The notes: a model not told the origin generated them from the letters alone. Shown: positions 1 through 11,696, counted from the stretch's first letter. The stretch is DNA of 64,000 nucleotides from Adiantum capillus-veneris (GCA_014529385.2 CM043950.1:75614435-75678434); one strand, 5' to 3'. A program made the numbers and translations.

Positions 1-387
1 ACATAAAAAATCCACTTTGTTCCTTGCACTTGGGCAATTACTGAGGATAGTGTTCGAGGGAGCCTTTTGACCATGATAACAAGGCTTAAATTGTAGGCAA
101 TGGCGGCTTATTTCTGAATAGAACTGGAAAAAGTTGTAACTTGAGGGAGAAACATGTGTCAAAAATCTGAATTGCATTAATATAATTATGGTATCTAGAT
201 GTAGTCATGGCTATGCGTATTGCATCTGTTACTTTGTCATGTATAAGAAGAGAAAGCTTTGAACCTAAGTCAATGAAGACATCTATTTGCTAGTGTATAG
301 GAAGACCATATAGGAAATCATTTTGAAATTAGCTGCAAATAATCACAAGTAGGACTATGAAAAAAAAAAGTACTATTGTGTCACAAT
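1..387. other. No gene recognised
   Basis: Reading both strands gives only short, unconvincing frames. The base composition is AT-rich and resembles the spacers elsewhere in the window. The stretch ends in a poly-A run (about 360-369) just before a short LTR-like unit. Confidence 0.5.
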
Positions 388-488
388 TGTTGAGCTTATA
401 TGTGAAGCAACTCAATATATATAGAGGGGACCTAGGTGCCATATATAGAGAAGCCATACATTGAGTAGCTTCACATATAAGCTCAACA
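388..488. mobile_element. 101-bp solo-LTR-like unit (TRIM/SMART-like)
   Basis: The unit starts TGTTGAGC and ends GCTCAACA, the TG...CA termini of an LTR. It is flanked by ACAAT (383-387) and ACAAG (489-493), a possible 5-bp target duplication with one mismatch. Its ends resemble the LTRs of the non-autonomous element at 47127-50139, which start TGTTGAACC and end AGCTCAACA, and both contain a TATATAGAGGGGACC block. Its first and last ~30 bp are also inverted repeats of each other with one mismatch (387-416 against 460-489), so a foldback element is an alternative reading. Confidence 0.5.
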
Positions 489-818
489 ACAAGTGGATGA
501 ACACTATGAGAAATAAAAAGTAGTACTATGTAAGTGGCTGAATATACCTACCAACATGCTCACACCCCAGCACGTTGAAACATGATGCTCTTGTAAGGCT
601 CAAAGGAAGGATCATTTTGAGGTTCATATTTATTAGACAATTGCATTTGCACCCAAGTGAGGTCATTACCAGTGTCTATAAGAAGGTGGTGTTGGACTCT
701 GAGAGCACCAACAAGTGTTATAGGCAACATTTGGGAGAACAAATAAGGGGACAATCCATGATGAAGAACAAGGCCATGGATTGACGGATGAATCACCGTT
801 AGCCCAATTGGGGTTTAT
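489..818. other. No gene recognised
   Basis: No coding signal was recognised. The last five bases, TTTAT (814-818), are the left target duplication of the chromovirus that follows. Confidence 0.5.
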
Positions 819-2408
819 TGTCATAATAATCAATATCTAATTCTCCAAAATGATTTTCTCATATTAAACTGATCATTTAATGTGGGGAAGTGCCAAGGGA
901 GAAAAAGCTAGAATATTGGTTAAGTTAGCAGACCGGCCACAGTAGGGATCCAAAGGAGGGAAAATAGGGATCCAAAGGGGGGGCCATCTGCAAAAGAGCC
1001 ATGTGAAACAACGGGCTAAAAAGACCCTAAGGTTCAGCCCATTAAGACTTCCAAAATGCTAAGGTTCCAAAATTCAAAGGTTGTGTCCAAAGGTCAACCT
1101 TAGGGAAAATTGGATGCTTAGTGTGTGCCCAAAAAGTCTTTCTACATCCCTACATGGGAGGGGGCGAGCCCCAAAGCTAGGGGATGAGAGAGAAAGCCAC
1201 ACACACACACACAGGCTCCCTTTACACAAAGGGAATGAGGGACACATGTCAGCTCCCTAGGCCAGATGCCCACAAGGTGTGCCCAATTCCTATTGGAAGA
1301 CCCTTGAAGTGGACCAATGAGAATTAAGCTAGAGTAAATCTAGTTTAATTAATTTAAAAACATTTAATAAAAGAAACCAATAAGAATTAAGTGTCCTAGA
1401 AGACTATTGGGCAGTCTCCCAAGGGGTCCAATGAGCATTCAGGAGCCCCATGGCTTGCCTGATTCCTATTGGCCAGGAGGCAAAGGGGTCCAATGAGAGT
1501 TTAGTTTAATTATTTAATTATCTAAAGCTCTCACAAAAAGGGAAAGGGGGACACATGTCAGAAGGCTATCACTTATGCTGCTTAATCCCTATTGGCTTGA
1601 CCTGGGGAGGTCCAATGAGGCAAAAGCCAGACTAACTTAGCAGCTAGGGCTCGCCCAAGAGAGAGGGGGGGCTGATTTTTGCTTGGCATTGACACACACA
1701 CTCTCACACTTGACCATGTGTGAAGGAAAAATACTCTATCTCCTCCCAAGCTTTAATGGAGAGCTCATCACCTACTCCAAGCTTGTGAGATAGAAGCCTA
1801 CATCAACACTCTCTTGGCATGTGGATGCAAATCCAACCAAGAGCCAAGCTTCAATGCATGCTCATCTTCTCTACCAAACTAATTACTAAGCTAAGCTATG
1901 CTAATATGAGTGATTATGTGAGGAGATGTACTTCTTTCTCGTAAGATACTTCTTTTTCCTCTCAATCTACTCTCATACCCTGCTAGCTCTCACCATCTTC
2001 GAAGGTGTGTGAGGTCTTGGGTCTGAGAACGGGGATAATTCAAGTTGTGTTTGATTAAGTGTTTTGCTTGGTGTATGAAGCTTCCATCTTCATTGCACTA
2101 GCTAGTCTTGAAGGAACACAAAGAATTGTATTGTACAATGTCTCTCTTGATGGGAGAAACCATAATACAAAGCCTTTTGGAGGGGGGACCGGCTCCATGC
2201 AAATCCGGTCCTCAACTGTTGTCAATAGCTTAATTGCTCTCTCTTTTGAAAGTATTGTCGATGCTATCTAACTAGGTGTTATGCTTTTTGTTGCTCTCTC
2301 CACCCAAGCACTCTTGTAATTCTCATTAGGAATCTATTCTAATGAAATGCCCACTATGTTCATGCTAATTTCCGCTACACATAAGATTTTAGGCCATTAA
2401 ATGTTACA
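819..2408 (+). repeat. 5' LTR of the chromovirus
   Basis: The 1590-bp LTR starts TGTCATAATAATC and ends ATGTTACA. Compared with the 3' LTR it has 33 extra bases (about 867-899, starting GTGGGGAAGTGCC) and one fewer CA unit in its short CA run near 1200. It contains the paired CCAAT-type motifs described separately. A 70-codon frame (2059-2271) is present identically in both LTRs but shows no recognisable domain. Confidence 0.95.
1292..1619. promoter_or_regulatory. Four paired inverted CCAAT motifs in the LTR U3 region
   Basis: ATTGG is followed 16-17 bases later by CCAATGA(G) four times: ATTGG at 1292, 1406, 1468 and 1591, paired with CCAATGA(G) at 1314, 1428, 1490 and 1612. The same four pairs occur in the 3' LTR. 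CCAAT is the core of plant NF-Y binding sites, so a promoter or enhancer role is plausible. That role is inference; the repeated spacing is what the sequence shows. Confidence 0.55.
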
Positions 2409-2409
2409 T

Positions 2410-2421
2410 TGGTATCAGAGC
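2410..2421 (+). other. Primer binding site (tRNA-Met)
   Basis: TGGTATCAGAGC starts two bases after the 5' LTR end. It is the standard complement to the 3' end of plant initiator tRNA-Met, used to prime minus-strand DNA synthesis. Confidence 0.93.
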
Positions 2422-2825
2422 TCAAGGTTTCTCTTTTCTTGCTCAAGAAGGGAGGTCCTCAAGCTAGCTACAAATGGTTGGTATTATTAATTGCCTGTGA
2501 GTAAGTAGAATAGGGATTTTTCAGCCTTGCAGTGCGCCTGCCTTTGTGCAGTTAACGGGGCATCACCGTCGAGAGCTATGGTCTTAATAGTGGAGTCCTA
2601 CGGGGCTTGCCTACGGCTTAACCACTATTGAGCTATTAGAAGCTTGACAGGAGCCGGTGCTGTTTTGGTGTCGAAAGACCCTCTCTTTTATTCCTTGCAA
2701 TTAATGGTTTTCGAGCCGCGGGTACAGTAGCTTGAGTGCTTTTTCTAAAGGGGTAAAGAGGAGTAGCAACTAGGGCTTGAAGTGCCAAAGTACACCTAAA
2801 AAGTTTACACCTAAAAGTTGTTAGA
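2422..2825 (+). other. 5' leader of the chromovirus
   Basis: About 400 bases separate the primer site from the gag ATG at 2826. No coding frame is convincing here. The stretch presumably holds packaging and dimerisation signals, which I cannot identify by eye. Confidence 0.6.
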
Positions 2826-5423
2826 ATGGCTGACAATAGTAAAGAGAGTGAAATTAATGTTGATAACTTTGATTTTGCTCATGAGCAAGCGACTAATGAT
2901 GCTTCAATGCTTGTTAACTATCTTGTTTCTAGGCTTCAACAAGCCATGGGCAATCCATCTCTCCAAAGTGAAGTGCAACGGCAGCTCCGTGCTCACGGGA
3001 TTCTCCAAGCTCATCACCATGACGAGAGAACACCTAGGAAGCCTCCTTGTGAGACTACCAAAAGAGGTCTCTCTCCGATTCGGGAAGAAGAAGAGAATCC
3101 ATATGAAGGGCTCAAGAACTTACTTCTCGATGATGCATCTCCTTCCCAAAGGAGAATCCAAGAGCCTCCACCGAAGGAACGAGAAAGAAGCGAGTCTCCC
3201 GCCACCTCGGCGGAGATGGCTCCACGAAGACGGCGGGCTAAACGCTCTCCATCACCACCAAAGCGGAGAAGACCATCACACTCTTCTCCACGCCATAATT
3301 CAAAGAGGGATGATAAAAAGCAAGAGAAGAAAAAGGCGAGAAAGAGGACACCCTCTTCTCCATCTTCTTCATCCTCTTCCTCTTATGAAAGCTATGGTGA
3401 AGACGACAAAGATCAAGACAAGAAAAAGGCGAGAAAGAGGTCACCCTCTTCTCCACCTTCTTCAAATTCTTCATCTTCTGAAGAAAGTGATGGTGCAACT
3501 TTTGAACCATCAAAAAGAAGAGGCCATAGGAAATCCTATGCCGCATGGAAGAGGTCGTCCAAGCTGAAGAAATTCAAAGAGGGAGGGAAGAGCATCTCTT
3601 TCCTTACCTATGATGGCACCTTCGGTGCTACAGACAAAGTTTTGGCCTTTATCCAGCAATTCGATGCGGCGTTTGGAGATGAGGGCTTCACGGAGTCCTC
3701 TAAGCTACGCCATGTAGCTATGCACTTTCAAAAGTCCGCCAGACAATGGTGGTCTAGCCTACGAGCCAACGGTGAAGCTCCACGAACATGGAAGGCTTTA
3801 AGAGCTTCCATTATGAAGCAGTTTTTGGCCACCGATGCCAAAGACAAAGTACTCACCGAATGGCGAAGCTTAAAGCTCTCTCCCAATGAATCCATCCACA
3901 AATATGTAGACAAGTTTTGGGACCTACAACTCAAAGCCACTGTCTTCAAAAAGTTGGATTTTGGAGAGCAAAAGCAACAATTTTGTGCGGGCTTAACCGA
4001 AGAAATGGCGGAGTATGTCAACTCCCAAAGGCCACGTACCATATCGGCGGTAATACACCATACTATGGTGGCCTCGCGAATCAATTTCCAAACGGGGGGT
4101 AAAAGAAATAATAAGCCCCCGGAAAACAAAGGTTCCAATGAGCCTAAGGGGAAGGACAATGTCCAAAAGTCTCCTAAGGGCAATTCCAACAAAGCTAAAG
4201 AGAAGGGAGTTTACAAAGGAAAGAATAAACTCTCTCCTGAAGAGCTTGAGCGTTATCGTAAAGATAACCGGTGTTTCAAGTGCGGCGAACAAGGGCATGC
4301 GTACCGCGCTTGTCCCCAAAAGAACAACCGCCAAGATCCTCCTAGAGCTTCTTTGGTTGAAATCCAAGAGGAGGAGATTCACCAAACTCACCACAAAGGA
4401 TCTCCTTTATGCCATGCTTGGGGAAAGGTAAGAGAACATGATGCTTTTATTCTCTTTGACCCTGGTTCTACTCACAATTTCATATCTATGGAGTTAGCCA
4501 CCAAGCTAGGCATACAATCCTACGAGATGGGAGATATCCTACCCGCAGACAGTGCCTTCAAGGGGCAAGAAGCTTCAGTCACTCCCTTAATCGGGAAATT
4601 GAGGCTTCATGTCCAAGGCTATGTGGACAAAGAGGATTTCTTTATCTCTCCTCTCAAGCATGAGGATGTAATCCTAGGGGCACCATGGTTTGACCGTCTG
4701 GCTGCCCATGTTAAATTTCCTGAAAGGAGAATCTCCTTTAAGTTCAGGGAAAAGGACATGTATATAGATGCTAGGGAGATGGGTAACACCATCCCCATTG
4801 TACATACACCAGCTTTCAACAAGTCAATAAAGAGCTCTATTTCCGTGTACATGATTTTTGTTAAAGATTCTCAAAATGAACCTAATGCTTTAGCAAAAGA
4901 AAATAAAAGCAACCAAAAGGAATTAGAGTTATCCAATTTTCTCAAGGGGTTTCAAGATGTCTTTATTGACGACATCCCTTCTGAGCTACCTCCTAAACGA
5001 GGTAATGACGACCATGCAATTGAACTTCTTCCAGGAAGTTCACCGCCTAACAAACCTCCTTATAGAGTTTCTCAAGCTCAACAAGAGGAGATTATGCGGC
5101 AAGTGCATGAGTTAATTGAGAAGGGCATGGTTAGGCCTAGCTCATCTCCATTTTGCTCACCTGTGCTATTAGTGCAAAAGAAAGACGGCACATATCGTAT
5201 GTGTGTCGACTATAGAGCACTAAATAGGATCACTATCAAGAATAGGTTTCCCGTTCCACGGGTAGAAGACCTATTTGATAAGCTACAAGGATCAACCTAC
5301 TTCAGTAGGATTGACCTAAAAAGTGGCTATCATCAAATAAGGATAGTTGATCAAGGCATTGTAAAGACCGCATTTCGTACTACATTTGGTCTTTACGAAT
5401 ACATTGTCATGCCTTTTGGCTAA
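2826..5423 (+). CDS. Chromovirus gag-protease-RT (N-terminal part, frameshifted)
   Basis: The 865-codon frame starts at the first ATG after the leader. Residues ~95-245 are a basic serine/arginine-rich region with two ~31-residue repeats, each containing KKKARKR followed by a serine run. Residues ~258-375 match a retrotransposon gag core (FATDAKD-type segment, [19 protein letters not shown]). A CCHC zinc knuckle [14 protein letters not shown] lies at 483-496. The aspartic protease motif at ~545 reads DPGSTHNF where D-S/T-G is usual. Reverse transcriptase begins at ~735 ([20 protein letters not shown]) and breaks just after YIVMPFG. A one-base loss at about 5421 creates TAA and throws the rest of RT into another frame. 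Gag, protease and polymerase share one frame, as in many plant chromoviruses. Confidence 0.93.
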   Translation: MADNSKESEINVDNFDFAHEQATNDASMLVNYLVSRLQQAMGNPSLQSEVQRQLRAHGILQAHHHDERTPRKPPCETTKRGLSPIREEEENPYEGLKNLLLDDASPSQRRIQEPPPKERERSESPATSAEMAPRRRRAKRSPSPPKRRRPSHSSPRHNSKRDDKKQEKKKARKRTPSSPSSSSSSSYESYGEDDKDQDKKKARKRSPSSPPSSNSSSSEESDGATFEPSKRRGHRKSYAAWKRSSKLKKFKEGGKSISFLTYDGTFGATDKVLAFIQQFDAAFGDEGFTESSKLRHVAMHFQKSARQWWSSLRANGEAPRTWKALRASIMKQFLATDAKDKVLTEWRSLKLSPNESIHKYVDKFWDLQLKATVFKKLDFGEQKQQFCAGLTEEMAEYVNSQRPRTISAVIHHTMVASRINFQTGGKRNNKPPENKGSNEPKGKDNVQKSPKGNSNKAKEKGVYKGKNKLSPEELERYRKDNRCFKCGEQGHAYRACPQKNNRQDPPRASLVEIQEEEIHQTHHKGSPLCHAWGKVREHDAFILFDPGSTHNFISMELATKLGIQSYEMGDILPADSAFKGQEASVTPLIGKLRLHVQGYVDKEDFFISPLKHEDVILGAPWFDRLAAHVKFPERRISFKFREKDMYIDAREMGNTIPIVHTPAFNKSIKSSISVYMIFVKDSQNEPNALAKENKSNQKELELSNFLKGFQDVFIDDIPSELPPKRGNDDHAIELLPGSSPPNKPPYRVSQAQQEEIMRQVHELIEKGMVRPSSSPFCSPVLLVQKKDGTYRMCVDYRALNRITIKNRFPVPRVEDLFDKLQGSTYFSRIDLKSGYHQIRIVDQGIVKTAFRTTFGLYEYIVMPFG

Positions 5424-6472
5424 CTAATGCACCAGCCACATTTAACCGCTTGATGGAGAAGCTGTTCAGACCTCATCGAACCTTCACTGGAGTGTTCTTT
5501 GATGATATTATCATCTACTCTAATTCATTGGAGGAACACAAGCAACACCTCCAGGTAATATTTCAAGTTTTAAGAGAGAATAAACTTTATGTTAATCGAA
5601 AGAAAAGTGAATTTTTCTTCCAAGAGATTCAATATTTAGGTCACATTATCTCTCAAGATGGAATCCAAATGGATCCATCCAAGTTAGAGGTAATAAAAGG
5701 ATGGCCTAAACCAAGGAATCTTCATGAACTAAGAAGCTTTATAGGTATGTGTGCATACTATAGACGCTTCATAGAAAAGTTCTCACAAATTGCGGGATCA
5801 TTACATGACCTAACAAAGAAAAATGTTAGGTATACGTGGTCTGCTAAGGAGAACAATGCTTTCGAAAAGCTTAAAGAAAAGCTTATCTCTCAACCTGTGC
5901 TTACACTACCGGATCTCTCAAAACCATTTGAGGTCCAATGTGATGCTTGTGGTGATTGCCTTGGGGCTGTTTTGCTCCAAGAAGGGCACGCCATAGGCTA
6001 TGAGAGTCGAAGGCTCGACCCTGTTGAGCAAGCTCTAGGCATATACGAAAAAGAACTCCTTGCAGTTCTACATGCCTTAGACTCATGGAAGCACTATTTA
6101 TTGGGGACTCCTTTCATTCTGCGAACGGATCACCAAAGTCTTAAGTACTTCATGACGCAGACCAAGCTTTCCGACAAACAAATGAGGTGGGAAAATTTCC
6201 TTTCGCAATTTCATTTTCATATTGCTCACATTGCTGGCAAGCATAATCAAGTAGCCGATGCACTCTCAAGACGACCGAGAGTGAATGCGGTTTCCATAGC
6301 AACACACAATGATCTATCTTCAATGATAGATGAGTATGCTATTGATCCCGATTTTAGAGATGTGATTTCAGCCCTTGCATTAGGGAAGAAAGAAGAACCA
6401 TTTACTTTACAAGATGGTTATCTTCTCTATGGCATAGACTATGCGTTACTAACTCACTACGTGAGAAAGTAA
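5423..6472 (+). pseudogene. Chromovirus RT (C-terminal) and RNase H segment
   Basis: This is the continuation of the polyprotein after the one-base deletion; the natural reading resumes at TNAPATF directly downstream of MPFG. The polymerase active-site box reads FFDDIIIYS. RNase H follows, with the metal-binding aspartate in QCDACGDCLGAVL and the RTDHQSLKYF block. It ends in the IAHIAGKHNQVADALSRRP tail typical of gypsy polyproteins. It stops at TAA 6470-6472, where a second one-base loss in GAGAAAG separates it from integrase. There is no start codon of its own at the junction, so it is a broken piece of one protein and not a separate gene. Confidence 0.92.
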
Positions 6473-7773
6473 TGTATGAATCTCATGCTCCCCCATATGC
6501 GGGGCATAGAGGGATTCAGTCTACCCTAAAGGGAATTGAAACATATTTCTATTGGCCTACCATGAAAGTGAACATACATGAGTATGTTTCCAAATGTGTG
6601 GTATGTCAAAAGACAAAATTTGATAGAGGGAAGCAACTTGGATTGCTTCAACCCTTGCCAATCCCTAATTCACCGTGGGAGAGCATATCCATGGATTTTA
6701 TCTTTGGATTGCCTAAGTCTATCCATGGGAATACGGGAATATGGACGATAGTAGACAGGTTCAGTAAACAAGCTCATTTTATACCTTTCAAAAAGACTAT
6801 CAAAGCCCATCAAATGGCAACCCTCTTCATTTCACAAATTTTCAAGTACCATGGCTTGCCAATGTCCATAGTGTCGGATAGAGATCCTAGAATGATCAGT
6901 AATTTCTGGAAGGGTCTCTTTGAGAATTTAGGAACAAGGCTAAACTTCTCTTCGGCCTATCATCCACAAACTGATGGCCAAAGTGAAATAGCTAACCTAA
7001 CTATTCTCGATTTACTAAAAGCCTATGTAACGGAAGTAGATCAAAGATCCCAATGGGAGAAATACTTACCCTTAGTAGAGTATGCTTACAATAACACTGT
7101 ACATACTTCTACAGGAAAAGCACCTTTCGAGGTAATTGAGGGAAGATCAAAAAGTCCCTTGCTACTTAAGGTACATGGGAAGATCTTCGCTGCAGATGAG
7201 TATAGCCGAGACCTACAAGAATCTTTCCAAAAGATTAAGGATGCTATCTCTATCTCACAGCAAAGGCAAAAGGCTGCTGCTGACAAGCACAAAAGAGCCC
7301 AAGCCTTTAAAAAAAACGATTGGGTCTTGTTAAAGTTTCCCAAGGCTCGATTAAGGCACACTACGGGCAAGAATCCTACGGGCCACCAAAAGTACTATGC
7401 TAAACTAGCAAAAAGGTACTATGGTCCCTTCCAGATTCTTAGGCCAATCAATGAGATGGCCTATCAACTTAAGTTGCCCAATCATTGGCTCATACACAAT
7501 GCTTTTCATGTGAGCCTCTTAAAGCCTTACAAAGGAGAGCCACCTCAAGAACCAACTATTGAAGACCCACCGGAGATCGAGGACCACGAGGAGGTGCTGC
7601 AGCCCGAGTCCATTCTCCGACATGAAGACAAGGTATTAAGAGGCGGTAAGACTATCCGACGATATCTTATTAAGTTTAAGAATTATCCTTTTGAAGATGC
7701 TAGATGGATGCAAGGCATACAATTAAAGGATAACCTAAACCTTGTCAATGCTTACAATGTTTCCCAAGAGTAA
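6472..7773 (+). CDS. Chromovirus integrase with C-terminal chromodomain
   Basis: The segment begins in the HHCC zinc-binding region (H near residues 5 and 11, CVVC near 42-45). The DDE core follows: D in ISMDFIFGLP, D in IVSDRDPRM and E in HPQTDGQSEIAN. A basic linker and a GPFQILRPI block precede the C-terminal chromodomain at ~375-433 (RGGKTIRRYLIKFKNYP, ARW), which in this group directs insertion to marked chromatin. It is in the correct order after RNase H but one base out of frame with it. All three catalytic residues are present, so this part looks undamaged. Confidence 0.93.
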   Translation: MYESHAPPYAGHRGIQSTLKGIETYFYWPTMKVNIHEYVSKCVVCQKTKFDRGKQLGLLQPLPIPNSPWESISMDFIFGLPKSIHGNTGIWTIVDRFSKQAHFIPFKKTIKAHQMATLFISQIFKYHGLPMSIVSDRDPRMISNFWKGLFENLGTRLNFSSAYHPQTDGQSEIANLTILDLLKAYVTEVDQRSQWEKYLPLVEYAYNNTVHTSTGKAPFEVIEGRSKSPLLLKVHGKIFAADEYSRDLQESFQKIKDAISISQQRQKAAADKHKRAQAFKKNDWVLLKFPKARLRHTTGKNPTGHQKYYAKLAKRYYGPFQILRPINEMAYQLKLPNHWLIHNAFHVSLLKPYKGEPPQEPTIEDPPEIEDHEEVLQPESILRHEDKVLRGGKTIRRYLIKFKNYPFEDARWMQGIQLKDNLNLVNAYNVSQE

Positions 7774-8131
7774 GCAAATGTACAAAATGATAAAAATGAA
7801 CAAAAATTTTTGTCTTATAAGACTCTCTTTTTCTTTATTTGTGCACAAAAATGAAGTAGTATGCATGCTTAGATCAAGTTTGCGGGGACGACGTCTCCCA
7901 AACACCAAAGTAGGGCTTGTCACTCTACTATGGAAGACTGATAGGACTAATGTGCAGACATGCTTGCGGTAGCCTCAGGCTCTCAAGCGCCAAATGGACT
8001 AGTCATCCATTATGGAATGATGTCGAAGGGTAACATAGGGATCCTCTACCCGCTAAGAAAAGGACTCATGCATATGCTTTATCTTCTCTACACCATAGTC
8101 GAGGACGACTATGATTTCAAGAGAGAGGTAA
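7774..8131 (+). other. 3' untranslated region and polypurine tract
   Basis: The 358 non-coding bases after the integrase stop end in a purine-rich run at 8119-8131 (AAGAGAGAGGTAA) directly before the 3' LTR. This is the expected position for the plus-strand priming tract. Confidence 0.8.
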
Positions 8132-9690
8132 TGTCATAATAATCAATATCTAATTCTCCAAAATGATTTTCTCATATTAAACTGATCATTTAATATTGGT
8201 TAAGTTAGCAGACCGGCCACAGTAGGGATCCAAAGGAGGGAAAATAGGGATCCAAAGGGGGGGCCATCTGCAAAAGAGCCATGTGAAACAACGGGCTAAA
8301 AAGACCCTAAGGTTCAGCCCATTAAGACTTCCAAAATGCTAAGGTTCCAAAATTCAAAGGTTGTGTCCAAAGGTCAACCTTAGGGAAAATTGGATGCTTA
8401 GTGTGTGCCCAAAAAGTCTTTCTACATCCCTACATGGGAGGGGGCGAGCCCCAAAGCTAGGGGATGAGAGAGAAAGCCACACACACACACACACAGGCTC
8501 CCTTTACACAAAGGGAATGAGGGACACATGTCAGCTCCCTAGGCCAGATGCCCACAAGGTGTGCCCAATTCCTATTGGAAGACCCTTGAAGTGGACCAAT
8601 GAGAATTAAGCTAGAGTAAATCTAGTTTAATTAATTTAAAAACATTTAATAAAAGAAACCAATAAGAATTAAGTGTCCTAGAAGACTATTGGGCAGTCTC
8701 CCAAGGGGTCCAATGAGCATTCAGGAGCCCCATGGCTTGCCTGATTCCTATTGGCCAGGAGGCAAAGGGGTCCAATGAGAGTTTAGTTTAATTATTTAAT
8801 TATCTAAAGCTCTCACAAAAAGGGAAAGGGGGACACATGTCAGAAGGCTATCACTTATGCTGCTTAATCCCTATTGGCTTAACCTGGGGAGGTCCAATGA
8901 GGCAAAAGCCAGACTAACTTAGCAGCTAGGGCTCGCCCAAGAGAGAGGGGGGGCTGATTTTTGCTTGGCATTGACACACACACTCTCACACTTGACCATG
9001 TGTGAAGGAAAAATACTCTATCTCCTCCCAAGCTTTAATGGAGAGCTCATCACCTACTCCAAGCTTGTGAGATAGAAGCCTACATCAACACTCTCTTGGC
9101 ATGTGGATGCAAATCCAACCAAGAGCCAAGCTTCAATGCATGCTCATCTTCTCTACCAAACTAATTACTAAGCTAAGCTATGCTAATATGAGTGATTATG
9201 TGAGGAGATATACTTCTTTCTCGTAAGATACTTCTTTTTCCTCTCAATCTACTCTCATACCCTGCTAGCTCTCACCATCTTCGAAGGTGTGTGAGGTCTT
9301 GGGTCTGAGAACGGGGATAATTCAAGTTGTGTTTGATTAAGTGTTTTGCTTGGTGTATGAAGCTTCCATCTTCATTGCACTAGCTAGTCTTGAAGGAACA
9401 CAAAGAATTGTATTGTACAATGTCTCTCTTGATGGGAGAAACCATAATACAAAGCCTTTTGGAGGGGGGACCGGCTCCATGCAAATCCGGTCCTCAACTG
9501 TTGTCAATAGCTTAATTGCTCTCTCTTTTGAAAGTATTGTCGATGCTATCTAACTAGGTGTTATGCTTTTTGTTGCTCTCTCCACCCAAGCACTCTTGTA
9601 ATTCTCATTAGGAATCTATTCTAATGAAATGCCCACTATGTTCATGCTAATTTCCGCTACACATAAGATTTTAGGCCATTAAATGTTACA
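8132..9690 (+). repeat. 3' LTR of the chromovirus
   Basis: The 1559-bp LTR starts TGTCATAATAATC and ends ATGTTACA, followed by the target duplication TTTAT (9691-9695). Relative to the 5' LTR I count two substitutions (near 8881 and 9210), a 33-bp deletion with AAT at both edges, and one extra CA unit. The lengths reconcile exactly (1590 - 33 + 2 = 1559). Confidence 0.95.
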
Positions 9691-9695
9691 TTTAT

Positions 9696-10545
<850 letters not shown>

Positions 10546-10882
10546 AGAGAAAGATTTTACCATTTCGTTTATAGGGACTCCATCTCACCAAGGGCATCCT
10601 TCAAGCCTTTTCAAATTCGAAGATATTATGGTTTTATTGGCATTATATTGTATTTTTAAAAGGGTAGCTAGCATTATTCACCCATGGAAGACCGATAGAA
10701 TGCCTAACAAAACCAATTCTCACATTGCTACACCAAATGGAGAGAGAAATTGCTCAGTTAACTGATCTTTTACTAGTTCTAAGATATTTTGTCTTTTTTA
10801 TTTTAAAGAATTAAATTGTGGGCCATGCTTAAAAATCTATAAATTCTCTAAATTCTGGCATGCAAGGGTGTGAATCAAAAAT

Positions 10883-10885
<3 letters not shown>

Positions 10886-10930
<45 letters not shown>
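10886..10930. repeat. (GA)n microsatellite
   Basis: A pure GA run of about 22 units. Sequence from 10546 to 10885 shows no recognised gene. Confidence 0.95.
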
Positions 10931-10934
<4 letters not shown>

Positions 10935-11119
10935 AATCTTTTAGCGTCCAATGAATGATGCGAGAAGGAGAAGAGGGGAAAGAGAAAGAGAGAGCAAAAT
11001 GTTTAAAGGTGTAGGAACCATTTATATCCGACAACTTGAGTGATATATCAGACAACAATCCCAAAAGATATATCTGACAACTTGAGTGAGAAAAAAACTA
11101 TTTTTGTTTCATCTTTTGA

Positions 11120-11122
<3 letters not shown>

Positions 11123-11200
<78 letters not shown>
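11123..11200. repeat. Compound microsatellite (CT)n(CA)n
   Basis: About 20 CT units lead into about 18 CA units. This is the same pyrimidine/alternating design as the GT/GA tract at 10215, on the opposite strand. Confidence 0.95.
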
Positions 11201-11640
11201 CTCTAAGTTGCTCTAGTTACCTTGGTGGGCCCTCCTTGGATATACCCACACACACTCCAACCTCCGTGCACACATTCAACTATCGACCTTAGTGGGTCCT
11301 TCTTGGGTAAGGGTGGACACGCACACACACACACATTCTTTCTACTATGTCTAAGCTACCTTGTACATTTCCCCTTGGATACACTAGCAACCTAGCTACA
11401 AGTTGTGAATTTCATAGGATGTATTTATTTATAAGTTTTTTTCTTCATTAATTCTGCCTACTAAGTAGAGGGTAGGTATGGATTTTAAATGGGACCCATT
11501 CCTTTGTTGGTAGCTGTATACAATCGAGGCTGGTGCTTCTGACCTGTGGCCGTGCACTCTGTTGGCGTATGCCTCTAGGCAAGATGGTACCTCTTTTTTC
11601 CTCAGTGTAGACGGGCTCCACCCGATGGCTTCAGCCTGGC

Positions 11641-11696
11641 CCCCACACACACACACACACACGCACGCGCACGCACACACGTGTACACACACACAC
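11641..11696. repeat. Imperfect (CA)n tract
   Basis: CA repeats are interrupted by CGCACGCGCACG and GTGTA. Surrounding sequence (11201-11640, 11697-11784) shows no recognised gene. Confidence 0.85.

Larger units (their letters stand above)
819..9690 (+). mobile_element. Full-length Ty3/gypsy chromovirus LTR retrotransposon
   Basis: This is a complete LTR element of 8872 bp. It has 5-bp target duplications TTTAT (814-818 and 9691-9695), two near-identical LTRs, a tRNA-Met primer site directly after the 5' LTR, a gag-protease-RT-RNase H-integrase-chromodomain polyprotein in that order, and a purine-rich tract before the 3' LTR. Integrase after RT and a C-terminal chromodomain define the chromovirus branch of Ty3/gypsy; I cannot assign the clade. 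By eye the LTRs differ by two substitutions, one 33-bp deletion and one CA unit, so the insertion is very recent. The polyprotein is interrupted by two one-base frameshifts. Confidence 0.95.

Noticed and set aside
2059-2271. A 70-codon frame present identically in both LTRs (also 9341-9553)
   Set aside because: Identity is explained by the LTRs being copies of each other. No motif supports it as a gene.
2818-3567. A 249-codon frame overlapping the start of the chromovirus gag
   Set aside because: It is a shadow of the real gag frame, created by the repetitive SR-coding sequence. It has no domain.
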